Below are positions 13,880 to 28,066 of a stretch of DNA of 64,000 nucleotides, in pieces. Numbering within the stretch: position 1 is the stretch's first letter; every line of letters begins with the position of its first letter. Made by a program: the position numbers and the translations under genes. Under the pieces are notes generated by a model, which saw only the letters and a list, made by a program, of their open reading frames with translations, had not been told where the DNA came from and made no database searches. The DNA comes from Cacajao melanocephalus (lineage: Eukaryota; Chordata; Mammalia; Primates; Pitheciidae). The stretch covers positions 17,398 to 81,397 of the forward strand of contig CAUYLG010026699.1 in the NCBI GenBank assembly GCA_963573385.1, in the 5' to 3' direction.

Positions 13880-14050
13880 TAGGAGTAGAATGGTGTTTCC
13901 CAGGGGCTGGAGGAGAAGGCAATGAGGAGTTATTATAGGTTTCAGTTTAGGAAGATGAAAAAAAAAGTTCTGGAGATGGATAGTGGTGGTAGCTGCACAA
14001 AAAGGTGAATGTACTATATGTATTTAATGCTACTGAACTGTACACTTGCG
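13880..14050 (+). mobile_element. L1M 3'-end fragment
   Basis: 'gtttcccaggggctgg' and 'gttctggagatggatagtgg' followed by 'gctactgaactgtacact' are the 3' region of L1MA/L1MB-type elements in sense. Confidence 0.75.
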
Positions 14051-14109
14051 AGATGGGGCCTCGTGGGAGGTATCTGGATCTTGGGGATAGATCTCTGATG
14101 AATGGCTTA

Positions 14110-14809
<700 letters not shown>

Positions 14810-14988
14810 TCACCTCTTTTCCCTTTGCCTTCTACCATAATTGTAAGCTTCCTGAGGCCTCACCAGAAACCAATGTGGCACTATGCTTTGTGTAAAGTCT
14901 GCAGAACTGCAAGCCAATTAAACTTCTTTATAAAATTTCCCAGCCTCAGGTATTTCTTTATAGCAATACAAGAATAGACTAACACAAT

Positions 14989-15115
14989 CATGCTCAGTGA
15001 GAGAAGCCAGACACAAAAGCCTACATTTTGAGATTCCATTTTATGAAATGTACAGAATAAGCAAATTCATATACAGAAAGATCAATGGTTGCTGGGATCG
15101 GGGGGCAAGAAACAA
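14989..15115 (+). mobile_element. L1M 3' fragment
   Basis: 'agtgagagaagccagacaca' followed by 'gattccattttatgaaatgt' is the ORF2 3' end of an L1M element. Upstream and downstream parts are missing. Confidence 0.7.
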
Positions 15116-15121
15116 TGAGAA

Positions 15122-15215
15122 GCATGTGTTTCCGTTTGTTTGTGTCATCTATGATTTCTTTCAGCAGTGTTTTGTAGTTTTCCTTGTAGAGGCCTTTCAC
15201 CTCTTAGCTTAGCTA
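15122..15215 (-). mobile_element. L1 ORF2 fragment, antisense
   Basis: 'gatttctttcagcagtgttt' followed by 'tgtagttttccttgtagagg' is the reverse of an L1 ORF2 segment. Confidence 0.7.
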
Positions 15216-15220
15216 GGCCT

Positions 15221-15273
15221 GTCTCGGCCTCCCAAACTGCTGGGATTACAAGCATGAGCCACCACACCCAGCC
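15221..15273 (-). mobile_element. Alu 5'-end fragment
   Basis: Only the last 50 bases of a reverse Alu ('ggcctcccaaactgctggga' to 'cacacccagcc') remain, abutting the L1 fragment. This indicates a deletion between two repeats. Confidence 0.85.
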
Positions 15274-15517
15274 ACTTCCACCACTTTTTTAAATGGATAA
15301 ACACTACTTAATTTTTACTAATCTAGTTCCTATCTTAAGCTAGACAATCTTTTTCTACCAAGGTATAATCAAGGAACTTGATTTTACAAGGATGTAAAAC
15401 ATTTCATAGAAATAAGGTTAGAAAAAAATCTGTTAATACTGAAATTCTAGTTGTTATTTCTCAGGAGAGAAACTGAGTGCTGTGTTTGTTTTTACAATAA
15501 ATATGTATTTAAAAAAA

Positions 15518-15791
15518 TTTTTTTTCAGACAGGGTCTCACTCCATCACCCAAGCTGGAGTGCAGTGGCTTGATCTCAGTGTAACCTCAAATAATCCTCCC
15601 ACCTCAGCATCCTCAGTAGCTAGGACCCCAGGTGTGTACCACTAGGCTAATTTTTGTATTTTTTGTACACACAGGGTTTTACCATGTTGCCCAGGCTGGT
15701 CAGCTGGTCTCAAACTCTTGAGCTCAAGTGATCCACTCGCTTTGGCCTCCCAAAGTGCTGGGATTACAGGCATGAGCCACTGCACCTGACC
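15518..15791 (-). mobile_element. AluJ-type
   Basis: T-rich start, J-type 'tgagctcaagtgatccactc', complete to the Alu 5' end. Confidence 0.95.
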
Positions 15792-15827
15792 AACAATCAA
15801 TCTGTAATTTTTAAAAATTAAAAAGAG

Positions 15828-15878
15828 GGCCAGGAGCAGTGGCTCATGCCTGTAATCCCAGCACTCTGGGAAGCCCAC
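15828..15878 (+). mobile_element. Alu 5'-end stub, 3'-truncated
   Basis: About 50 bases from 'ggccaggagcagtggctcat' to 'ctctgggaagcc', then unrelated sequence. Loss of the 3' side is not a normal retrotransposition product and implies a later deletion or rearrangement at the inverted repeat that starts at 15883. Confidence 0.9.
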
Positions 15879-15882
15879 CTGG

Positions 15883-16279
15883 GCTTATGTGCGATTCAGA
15901 GCAGGCGTCTTTTCTTGACAAGAATTCCTTATAGTAGGCTTCGTTCATTTGTCTTGGAAAAAAAAGCACCAATCTAGCTTGTATATAAGTAATCCCATGC
16001 ATATTGCCTTCAGGGAAAATGGAAAATGTACTACAGGTTCAATACCCCTTATCTAAAATGCTTGGGACCAGAAGCATTTGGGAATCTGGATTTTTTTTCA
16101 GGTTTTAGAATATTTGTGTTATATACTGGTTGAGTATCCCAAATCTGAAAATCCAAAACGTTCCAGTGAGCACTTCCTTTGAGTGTAAAATCTGCACTCA
16201 GAAAGTTTCCATTTTGATAGCATTTCAGATTTCAGATTTTTAGTCAAGAAAAGACTCCTGGTCTGAATTGCACATAAGC
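15883..16279. mobile_element. Inverted-repeat-bounded segment with Tigger-like sequence
   Basis: Arms at 15883-15919 and 16243-16279 are reverse complements over 37 bases with three mismatches (gcttatgtgc ... cttttcttgac). The interior at 16036-16240 contains 'aaatgcttgggaccagaagc' and 'ggttgagtatcccaaatctg', terminal sequences of a Tigger-type (TcMar) transposon, rearranged and internally deleted. Confidence 0.6.
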
Positions 16280-16454
16280 AGTTTAGGAAGAACTCTCCTA
16301 TTTTCCTTTCTTCAAATGGCCATCCTTCCTGGCAATGTGTTGAGAACTCTGAAAAAGTATATAATCGAGGCTACAATTAATTCACCGCAACTGAAGGAAT
16401 ACTCTTATCAAACTCTTTAATATTTTATCTCATTTCAGTATCTAGGTGAAACAT

Positions 16455-16617
16455 GAATACAGGTGGCACATACCTGTATTCCCAGCTACTTGGGGAGGCT
16501 GAGGAGGGAAAATCGCTTGAACCTGCGGGCAGAGGTTGCAGTGAGCCAAAACTGCACCACTGTACCTAAGCCTGGGTGACAAAGTGAGACCCTGTCTCAA
16601 AAAACAAAAACAAAACG
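16455..16617 (+). mobile_element. Alu right half, 5'-truncated
   Basis: Begins at 'acaggtggcacatacctgta' and runs to a CAAAA-rich tail. The left arm is missing. Confidence 0.9.
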
Positions 16618-16861
16618 CAGAGAATTCTGAGCCTGACACAGGGTAGGGATGACTTGGAAGACGAGCCTGCAGTAACAGATAGTCATTAATCAGAATTAAG
16701 GCCTGGGGGCAAAAAAAAAAAAAAAAACACTACAAGCAAAGACTGCTGCCAATGGTTCAGTTCCACTGTGACTCTCCAAGGCCTTCTCCACTTACAGATC
16801 TATATCTCTGAGCATGTCATAGTTGAATGGGTGAAGTTAAAATGGAAATAGCTTTCTTCAG

Positions 16862-17010
16862 ACAGCAAAGTACAGACTCAAGCTAGGCAGCTTGGGTTGA
16901 AATCCACTGTACTACTGTGTGATCTTGGGTAAATATTTAATCTGTGCCTCAGATTCCTTACTGATAAAACTGGAATAAAGCAGTCCCTACTTCAAAGGGT
17001 ATTGTGACTA
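16862..17010 (+). mobile_element. MIR SINE
   Basis: 'gcagcttgggttgaaatcc' then 'actgtgtgatcttgggtaaa' and 'gtgcctcagattccttactg' follow the MIR core in sense. Confidence 0.85.
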
Positions 17011-17059
17011 CCCAGTTAAGAGGACATCCTTCTCCCAGTTCTTCTATACCCTCGTCCCC

Positions 17060-17245
17060 ACTTTTTCCTCACAAGTGATCAGTTAACAATATCTTTATTG
17101 TCTTGCCTCTCCCCACTCACAGAGCACAAGCTCTGTAAGAGCAAAGACTTCTGTCTGTTTTGTTCAATGCAGTGTCCCCAATACCTAGAACACTGCTCTG
17201 TATGTAGTAGCTACTCAAATATGTTTGCTACCTAGAAATTATGGA
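17060..17245 (+). mobile_element. L2 3' end
   Basis: 'cacaagctctgtaagagcaa', 'ccccaatacctagaacactg' and 'gtagtagctactcaaatatg' are the L2 3' tail. Confidence 0.85.
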
Positions 17246-17778
17246 ATATGGTCCTTTGAATGAATGTAAAAATAATGCTGGAGGGCGATTTAATAATTAA
17301 CATCAGAGCTGAAATCAGATTATTCCAGCACTCTAGACGATACACCGATACTTTATCAGGAGAGAAACTTTAAGCTGGAGAACAACAGTTCAAGCCAAGG
17401 ACTTTGGGATTGGCCACCAACTCCAAGTCTGTAGAGTGGATGTCCAACAAATACATTGGCCTCATACTCCTTGCCTAAACCATGGTTCCATCCCCAGTCA
17501 CACGTGGATTAGTTAAAAGTAAGGAAATTTATAAGAAAAATCATCTTTTCTTCCCCAATCTGAGAAATACACCATGTCTGAAAGGTAAGGAAAGACAACA
17601 AGCAGAGAATCAACACATTTTCACAATGTGCTCAGAATACCTAAGCAAGTATTTTATATGACTTGCATTTGATATAGAAGATTTGGTCTAGCCCTAGCAC
17701 TGTGGGTTACCCCTGAACAAGTAATTTCTCCCATGGTGGTCACAACTTCCAAGTTAATTTTTTTAAAAAGCAGGATAG
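17246..17778. other. Unique DNA
   Basis: No repeat or exon recognised. Confidence 0.45.
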
Positions 17779-18067
<289 letters not shown>

Positions 18068-18317
18068 GGAGGTTGGCCTAAATGTGCTCTATGATCCCTT
18101 TAATTCTGAGTGAGACTATATGAGGAGGTGGGAAGGGAGAGTGAGTAAGTGTGCAGCAGGCAACAGGTTCGTTTTAGTTTTTGCAAAACCAATACCCACA
18201 TATTATAGAAAGAAGTCAGGGGGCTGTTGTAAATGTAGACATCTGATTTTTAAATATGATATCCACCCACTCTCCTCCCCAGAATGACGCCTGATGATCC
18301 TGTTGAAACTACAATCT

Positions 18318-20774
<2,457 letters not shown>

Positions 20775-21003
20775 ACATTTAAACTGCTTTACCAGTTGAA
20801 AGTGCTTTTACATCCATGATCTCATCTAATCCTCAACAATACTCATAAGTAGACACAGTGGGGATTATTATTCACGCATTTTAACAAAAGAAAACAAAAC
20901 ACAGAGAGGCTGACCCACACAAAGTAGTAGTTAGAGAGTGGCAGGTCTAAAACTACAACTCCATTATTCAAACTCCTAATTCCCCTTCTTTCTACTAGAC
21001 TGA
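20775..21003 (-). mobile_element. MIR SINE
   Basis: 'tttacatccatgatctcatc' then 'ttaacaaaagaaaacaaaac', 'cacagagaggctgaccc' and 'agagtggcaggtct' follow the reverse MIR, nearly full length. Confidence 0.85.
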
Positions 21004-21032
21004 GTGGTCTGTTTTCAAAGTAAGAGCAAGTA

Positions 21033-21276
21033 AGTCTTGCTCTGTCGCCCAAGCTGGGAGTGCAAAGGCATGATCTCAGCTCACTACAATCTCTGCCCCT
21101 TGGAGTAGCTGGGATTACAGGCACCTGCCACCATGTCCAGCTAATTTTTATATTTTTGGTAGAGACCGGGTTTCACCATGTTGGCCAGGCTGGTCTCAAA
21201 CTCTTGACCTCAGGTGATTCACCCGCTTTGGCCTCCCAAAGTGCTGGGATTACAGGTGTGAGCCACTGTGCCCAGT
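21033..21276 (-). mobile_element. Alu without a tail, internal deletion
   Basis: Reverse Alu starting at 'agtcttgctctgtcgccc' with no T-run. About 35 bases are missing before 'ggagtagctgggattacagg'. Loss of the tail suggests a deletion at its 3' side. Confidence 0.93.
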
Positions 21277-21278
21277 CA

Positions 21279-21430
21279 GGATACTTTTAAAGTATGTCAA
21301 TCTCCACATACTTTGTGGAGAATAGACTGGGAATGAGGTGAAGTTCACAGGGAAAGAGTGGAACTAAGGAGACCAAGAACTAAGGATACTCCACAAAGTA
21401 TGTGGAGAATGACATACTTTAAAAGTATCC
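21279..21430. repeat. Near-perfect 42-bp inverted repeat with 68-bp spacer
   Basis: Left arm 21279-21320 and right arm 21389-21430 are reverse complements at 41 of 42 positions. Each arm itself contains two imperfect palindromes (atacttttaaagtat and ctccacatactttgtggag). The left arm begins within two bases of the preceding Alu, and the right arm runs into an L2 fragment. No transposon family is recognised. Confidence 0.95.
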
Positions 21431-21454
21431 TTTCATAACCTTCCAAAGGATAAT

Positions 21455-21640
21455 TTCAAGAATGATCCTTTTAAAGGTTAAGACAGATCATGTCATCACT
21501 CCTCTGAAAACATTGGTTTCTTCTTTCACGCAAAAATCCAAAGTCTTTACTTGGTCTACTACTTTATATGACTACTCTATACCTTTCTGATTATACTTCC
21601 TGCCACTTCTCCTTTCCTAATAGGAAACTGAAACACAGTA
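21455..21640 (+). mobile_element. L2 fragment
   Basis: 'gatccttttaaaggttaaga', 'cagatcatgtcatcactcct' and 'atccaaagtctttacttggt' follow the L2 3' coding end. Confidence 0.7.
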
Positions 21641-21846
21641 AACACACATAGCAAATTATCATGTTAGTATGTAATATACTTAAAGTATCACCAAATAATA
21701 TCCTTACAGATTGAGCATTTCTAATCTGAAAATCCAAACTCTGGAACTTTTTGGTTCTGACATGCTGCCACCAAGTATAAAATTCCAAACCTGACCTCCT
21801 GTAACAGATCACAGTCAAAGCTTTGTTTCATGCACATTATTTAAAA

Positions 21847-21854
<8 letters not shown>

Positions 21855-21882
<28 letters not shown>
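21855..21882. repeat. (AT)14 microsatellite
   Basis: Uninterrupted AT dinucleotides between the transposon and the Alu, at the position of the Alu poly-A tail. Confidence 0.97.
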
Positions 21883-21885
<3 letters not shown>

Positions 21886-22170
21886 TTGAGACGAAGTTTT
21901 GCTCTTGTTGCCCAGCTGGAGTAAAATGGCACAATCTCGGCTCACCACAACCTCTGCCTCCCAAGTGCAATCAATTCTCCTGCCTCAGTCTCCAGAGTAG
22001 CTGGGATTATAGGCATGTGCCACCACGTCCGGCTAATTTCTGTATTTTTAGCAGAGACAGGGTTTCTCCATGTTGGTCAGGCTGGTCTCGGAACTCCTGA
22101 CCTCAGGTGATCCACCCGCCTCAGCCTCCCAGGGTGCCGGGATTACAGGTGTGAGCCACTGTGCCCAGCC
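21883..22170 (-). mobile_element. AluS-type
   Basis: Reverse Alu from 'gttttgagacgaag' to 'ccactgtgcccagcc', within the Tigger-type element. Confidence 0.96.
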
Positions 22171-22481
22171 TATTTAAAACAGTATATAAAATTACCTTCA
22201 GGCTATGTGTATATGGTATATATGAAACATAAATCAGTTTCATGTTTAGACTTGGATCCCATTCCCAAAGTATTATCTACGTATATGCAAATATATCAAA
22301 ATACGAAAAAATTCAAAATCCAAAACATTTCTGTTCCTGAGCATTTTGAATAAGAGATACTCAACCTGTAACAAGTCTTTGTGTGTACTTTGTAATGGCC
22401 AGGCCCATCCAGAAGTTACATTTCCCTTTGTTGACATTACAGCATGCTTTTCAAAATGTTTTATCGAGAATACCTAATATG

Positions 22482-22640
22482 TGGCCAGGCGCAGTGGTTC
22501 ATGCCTGTAATCCCAGCACTTTCGAAGGCCAAGGTGGGCTGATCACTTGAGTTCAGGAGTTGGAGACCAGCCTGGGCAACATGATAAAACCCCATCTCTA
22601 CCAAAAACTACAAAACTTAGCCAGGCCTGGTGGTGCATGA
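22482..22640 (+). mobile_element. Alu left part, 3'-truncated
   Basis: Starts 'ggccaggcgcagtggttcat', J-type 'ccagcctgggcaacatgata'. Ends at 'ccaggcctggtggtgcatga', followed by a MIR remnant instead of the right arm. Confidence 0.92.
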
Positions 22641-22745
22641 CATATAGGTAATTCATAGATCTGGTCTGAGAGATATTAATTAGATGTATGAAAAGGCTCA
22701 CAGCACAGTGCCTGGCACACAGCAATTCAAGAAATGCTACTATAA
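22640..22745 (+). mobile_element. MIR 3'-end remnant
   Basis: 'gatgtatgaaaaggctcaca' then 'gcacagtgcctggcacacag' matches the MIR 3' part. Confidence 0.65.
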
Positions 22746-22866
22746 TGAACACTTCTATTCACATCAAGGCTGTGATTTGCCCGTGAGACATTCCCTAAGT
22801 CCTTAATATTTTTTTTTGCTAGAACTGTTTCATCGCCTTCTTGTTTTTCTTTTGCTTTCTTTCTTT

Positions 22867-23164
<298 letters not shown>

Positions 23165-23204
23165 CTATCACTTTCCTTTTTTGAGGGGGAAGGGGAGGAG
23201 GTTA

Positions 23205-23310
23205 CACGTCTGTCTCTCCAGACAGATCATGGGCTCCCTAATTTATCTTTTCATCTTTCAGCATACAGCACATTTCCTGGCTCATGACAAGTACTAAGCA
23301 AATGCAAAAG
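23205..23310 (+). mobile_element. Possible L2 remnant
   Basis: 'acagatcatgggctccctaa' followed by 'catttcctggctcatgacaa' loosely follows the L2 3' tail. Weak. Confidence 0.35.
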
Positions 23311-23499
23311 CAAAGAGAAAAGAAAGGTTTTTTTAAAGATAAAAAGGAAAAGGGGAAGAAAGGAAATTAAGCCTTCCTGATTTCTCCCTCCCCTTCCTGG
23401 TCTACACTTCCATCAGTCCCTCCACCTACAGGCCCCAACGAGATTTAATGACCTCTTCCTCCTTTTTCCCATACAAGTTGCTTAGGCCTTACTATCAAA

Positions 23500-23752
23500 A
23501 TTCCTATGTTGAAACCTAATTCCAAATGTAAGGGTATTTGGAGGCAGGGTGTTTGGAAGGTGATTAAGTCATAAAGGCAGAGCCTTCATAAACGGGATCA
23601 GTATCCATATAAATGTGGCCCCAAAGAATCCCTCATCCTTTTGCCTTATGGGGATACAGCAAGAATGCACTCTCTATGAACCAGGAAGCAGGTCCTCACC
23701 ATAATGAATCTGTGGGTTCCCTGATCTTGAATTTCCCAGCTTCTTTCCACCT
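23500..23752 (+). mobile_element. Old interspersed repeat, class uncertain
   Basis: 'gttgaaacctaattccaaat', 'aggtgattaagtcataaagg' and 'gaaccaggaagcaggtcctc' match a very common mammalian repeat that I cannot assign securely (LTR- or L1M-related). It is truncated at the microsatellite. Confidence 0.55.
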
Positions 23753-23755
23753 ATC

Positions 23756-23802
23756 TTATCTATCTATCTATCTATCAATCAATCAATCAATCAATCAATC
23801 AA
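23756..23802. repeat. (TATC)n-(AATC)n compound tetranucleotide
   Basis: About five TATC units followed by about seven AATC units. It occupies the tail position of the reverse Alu that follows, so it most likely grew from that tail. Confidence 0.97.
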
Positions 23803-23803
23803 A

Positions 23804-24087
<284 letters not shown>

Positions 24088-24189
24088 TACATATAACTTT
24101 TAAACCAGATATTCCAATCCTAAAAGTGCATCTCACAAATATACTTGGCACTCAAACTGATGTGTGTACAAATTATGCATCACAGTTGA

Positions 24190-24322
24190 TTGCATGTTTC
24201 TCAAGATCAAAACTGTCTCCATGAGGGCAGGAAATTCCCTTGCCTCATACATTATATTCCAAATGGAAAGAACGGTGCCTGGCATATAGCAGATAATCAA
24301 TATTTGCTCAATAGAATGAGTA
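24190..24322 (+). mobile_element. L2 3' end
   Basis: 'ctccatgagggcaggaaatt' then 'ggtgcctggcatatagcaga' and 'caatatttgctcaatagaat' are a clear L2 tail. Confidence 0.85.
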
Positions 24323-24333
24323 AAATCAATTAT

Positions 24334-24672
24334 GATGTTTATGCCCTTTGCAGGGACATGGACATGGATTAAGCTGGAAACCATCATTCTCAGCAAACTA
24401 GCACAAGAACAGAAAACCAAACACTGCATGTTCTCATTCATAATTGAGAGTTGAATAATGAGAACACATGCACACAGGGAGGGGAACATCATACACTGGG
24501 GCCTGTCGGAGGCTGGGGGGCTAGGGGAGGAATAACATTAGGAGAAATGCCTAATGTAAATGACAGGTTGATGGGTGCAGCAAACCACAATGGCACATGT
24601 ATACCTATGTAACAAACCTGCATGTTCTGCACATGTACCCAGAACTTAAAGTATAATAAAAAAAAGTTTTCT
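24334..24672 (+). mobile_element. L1P-type 3' end, 5'-truncated insertion
   Basis: From 'atgccctttgcagggacatg' through the 3' UTR ('ggcacatgtatacctatgta') to an A-rich end. This is the end of ORF2 plus the 3' UTR. It is flanked by 11-base direct repeats AAATCAATTAT at 24323-24333 and 24673-24683. It is a primate-specific L1PA-like element and cannot code for a working protein. Confidence 0.9.
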
Positions 24673-24683
24673 AAATCAATTAT

Positions 24684-26332
24684 TTTAAAGGTTTAAATGC
24701 CCACCAGTAAGAGAATGCTCTGTAACTATAAGGGGAGGGCAAGTGGGAAGAGGAAGCTCTTTATGTACTGATAAAGAACGAGCTCCACTATATACTGTTA
24801 TAGAAACAAAGCAACATGTGGAACAGCACAGTGGGCCACCACTGTGTAAAAAGGTGGGGCTGGTAGAGGTACAGACATGTACAAACTGATCACACTGTCT
24901 CTAAGTCTAGGGAGAACCATGAAGTAGGACAGGCATCAAAGAAAGTCTTTTCACTGTATGCTTTTTCCTGTTTTTAAAATTTTGAACCACATGAATGTAT
25001 TACCTATTAAAAAAATACATTTTAGAAAAGACATTGGTCCTACTCTAAATTACAGTGGTTATAATATGAAGCAGATTTTTAAACATACTTGAGGTTAGCA
25101 AATTGAAATGCAAGGCAAACACGAATAGTAATTTTTAAATGAGATGTGACCCGTACGTAAGAATTATTTATATTCCAAAAACAAAAAGTAAAAATTAAGT
25201 AGAAATTTACTCTAATAATTTAATTTATTCTATGAAGTCAATATAGTTGTTGCCTGAATAACAGGCATCATTTAGAGGGAAAAACTGAACTTGAAAAAAC
25301 GATAATTAGTGATCGGTACTGATTCTTAAATGTTCAAAGACACTGAACATGCCTTGGCCTTACTGAATGGAGATTTTATACACCACAAATGTAATCCAAC
25401 TCTTTGTAACCCTTTTTGTATCCACAAAACCTGTACATTTTAATTTCCTATAAAAGCACTCATTTCAAAATGGCAAAACAATTCATTTAAATGTTAAGCT
25501 TCCTATATGATGCTGTAGGCACCTAATATGAAGGATAGACTCTTGCATGTATTCATAGTTGTGTAATGAACTTTTATAGATAAATCTTTTATTCAAATTA
25601 GGCTTTTATCAAAATCAAGTTGTAGCAGGATGTTTTGATGAGGGAGATGCCAAAAATATAAAGAGTGTGTAGAAAAGTAAAATACTGAGAAAGTGCATTG
25701 CAAAAATATCTAAGGAAGTCAAATGATCTCAATGGGAAAGCTGACATTAAACAGTGATAATCCAAACAAGAAGAGTCCTCAATTCAGTTTAGAAAGAGCT
25801 TAGCCATTCAGCTCCTTTTCTGAAAGATAACTGCCCATTAATTATTAAAATAGTAATGACCACTCATATAGCACATTCTAGGTTATCATGATAGATTTAT
25901 TTATACCCATTTTCCTTCTATAATTTGTGAAAAATAGAAAATTTGGAAGTACATTTAATAGTAAGAAACACAATCAGATTAGCACTAAAGAATGGGAACA
26001 TAAGTATAAGTAATATAAAATGGATAATCATCCATCCTTTAGTTTTGCCATGGCAACCAGGGACAGTAGTCTTTGAAAGCCGTTTTCTGACTTGCTAGTT
26101 CTAAAACAGAGAAGGCAGTTTTGTATCACCAGAGAAGTCAAAGGTCGGACCCTTCCTCTTTCCCTCTCAGCTATTCCTATGCAGATAAACATTGGAGGAG
26201 GCAAATAGGATAGGAGTATCTGCTTAACAAGGCAACTCAGGCTGCAGTGGCAAATGGCAAGCCCTTTCCTTCACTCTTGCTCTGGGCATTGCAGCTGAGC
26301 AGGGCAGGAACAGGGAGAGAATTCATGTGTCA
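24684..26332. other. Mostly unique AT-rich DNA
   Basis: No gene recognised. A probable old L1-like 3' end is at 24860-25025. The rest (25026-26332) shows no repeat, exon or RNA that I can support. Confidence 0.45.
24860..25025 (+). mobile_element. Old L1-like 3' end
   Basis: 'cttttcactgtatgcttttt' and 'ttttgaaccacatgaatgta' followed by 'ttacctattaaaaa' resemble the tail of ancient L1 elements. Confidence 0.5.
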
Positions 26333-26474
26333 ATCTTACTATCAGAGATGCCACTCCCCAGCATCAGACCAGTCATACACCATATTTGGTTTTGTCTCAA
26401 CATATCTTACTATCAGAAATGCTACTCCCCAGCAACAGACCAGTCATATACTATATTTGGTTTTGTCTCAACAT
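26333..26474. repeat. 71-bp tandem duplication, two copies
   Basis: 26333-26403 and 26404-26474 are two direct copies of a 71-base unit with several substitutions, and the first bases of a third copy (atctta) follow. The 112- and 87-codon frames over it (26247-26585, 26327-26590) owe their internal repeat to this duplication and are not supported as genes. Confidence 0.95.
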
Positions 26475-26736
26475 ATCTTACAATTAAAATATCTTCTCAT
26501 CAACTGTTGGTTCTTTACGAAGACGATACAAGTGAGCCCAAATATAAATACAAGGAAAGCAACTCAAGAGGAAAAATCTACCTAGCTTAGTCAATTACAG
26601 TTACTGCGTATCTCACGTAAAATTAGTCCCACATCCTTGGTTGTAAAATGCTATCTTCCATCTGGGAAACAAATCACTTTTCACCTAAACTCAAAGCTTT
26701 CTAATGGCAACATTCTAAAAAAACAAAGAACAGCCC

Positions 26737-27058
<322 letters not shown>

Positions 27059-27134
27059 TTAGATTAGACAAATTTACAGAAGGAGCAGGGTTGAAATTAA
27101 AAAAAAAAAAAGATCAGACAAATCAATACTACTA

Positions 27135-27370
27135 GCTGACAGAGCTAAGTGCTGGCAAGGAGGACAAAAATCAGCAAAACATGGTCCTTATCTTTAAGCA
27201 GCTTTCAACTTAGGAAGGGAAACAAAACCTAAATGTCAGCTAATAACCCTAAAGTAACTTGTCAAGATGGTTTACTTCAGATTGTAAGTGCAAAGGCAAT
27301 TCAGTGAGTCTATTAAGGACAGAGGAAAAGTCTTACGAGGTAGGTTTTAAAAGAGAGGGAGTAAGAATCA
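27135..27370 (+). mobile_element. Ancient interspersed repeat, class uncertain
   Basis: 'gctaagtgctggcaaggagg', 'ggtccttatctttaagcagc' and 'tttcaacttaggaaggg' repeat the theme seen at 1255-1400. Confidence 0.4.
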
Positions 27371-27482
27371 TTTAGCAGCCATGCTAATTCTTAGGCAGGA
27401 GTCTGTGAAGCCTAAGAAACTTTACAAAAAGTTTTGTAGGCATAAATGTACCATTTTTCTGTAGAGGATGTTGCTTTGGGAT

Positions 27483-27773
27483 TTTTGTTTGACACTGAGT
27501 CTCACTCTGCAGCCCAGGCTGGAATGCAGTGGCGCAATCACAGCTGACTGCAGCCTCAACCTCCTGGGCTCAATCGATCTTCCAGCCTCAGCCTCTCAAG
27601 TGAGTAGCTGGAACTACAAGTGTGTGCTACCAGGCTCAGCTAATTTTTTATTTTTTGCAGAGATGGGGTCTCCCTATGTTGCCCAGGCTGGTCTCCAACT
27701 CCTGGGCTCAAGAGATCCTCCCGTCTGTTTCCCAAAGGGCTGGGATTACAGGCGTGAGCCACCGTGTCCAGCC
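27483..27773 (-). mobile_element. AluJ-type
   Basis: Reverse Alu, J-type 'ctcctgggctcaagagatcc', complete, with a short diverged tail. The 124-codon frame 27468-27842 is Alu-derived. Confidence 0.95.
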
Positions 27774-27845
27774 AAAGGTGTTGCTTTTTATCAGACCTTC
27801 AAATTAATTCAGGAGTCTCAAATTGTAGATCTAATACTCTAAAAC

Positions 27846-28066
27846 AAGCTTGTCCCACCTACGGCCATGGGCCGCATTAGGCCTAGAAAGGCTTTGAATG
27901 CGGCCCAACGCAAATTCATATAAACTTTCTTAAAACATTAAGAGACCTTTTTTTGCGATTTTTTTTTAGCTTATCAGCTATCGTTAGTGTTAGCGTATTT
28001 TATGTGTGCCCCAAAACAATTCTTCTTCCAATGTGGCCCAGGGAAGCCAAAAGATTGGACAACTCT
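27846..28066 (+). mobile_element. hAT-like nonautonomous DNA transposon
   Basis: Ends 'aagcttgtccc' and 'gattggacaact' are short imperfect inverted repeats. The interior has 'gaatgcggcccaacgcaaat' and 'agcttatcagctatcgttag'. A shortened copy of the same family lies at 58947-59087. The family name is not certain. Confidence 0.7.

Larger units (their letters stand above)
21706..22373 (-). mobile_element. Tigger-type DNA transposon split by an Alu
   Basis: Ends 'acagattgagcatttctaat' (from 21707) and 'gagatactcaacctgta' (to 22371) are imperfect terminal inverted repeats flanked by TA, the mariner/Tigger target. The interior has 'gtttcatgcacattattt' and 'ttaccttcaggctatgtgta', typical of a Tigger7-like nonautonomous element. 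It has no transposase frame. An AT microsatellite and an Alu (21855-22170) split it. Confidence 0.75.

Noticed and set aside
24133..24492. 119-codon minus-strand frame
   Set aside because: It lies over an L2 tail and the antisense of an L1 3' end.
24334..24672. Possible active L1
   Set aside because: Only the last few hundred bases are present, with neither ORF1 nor a working ORF2.
26247..26590. Two overlapping plus-strand frames with internally repeated peptide
   Set aside because: The peptide repeat simply mirrors the 71-bp tandem duplication. No start context or domain supports coding.
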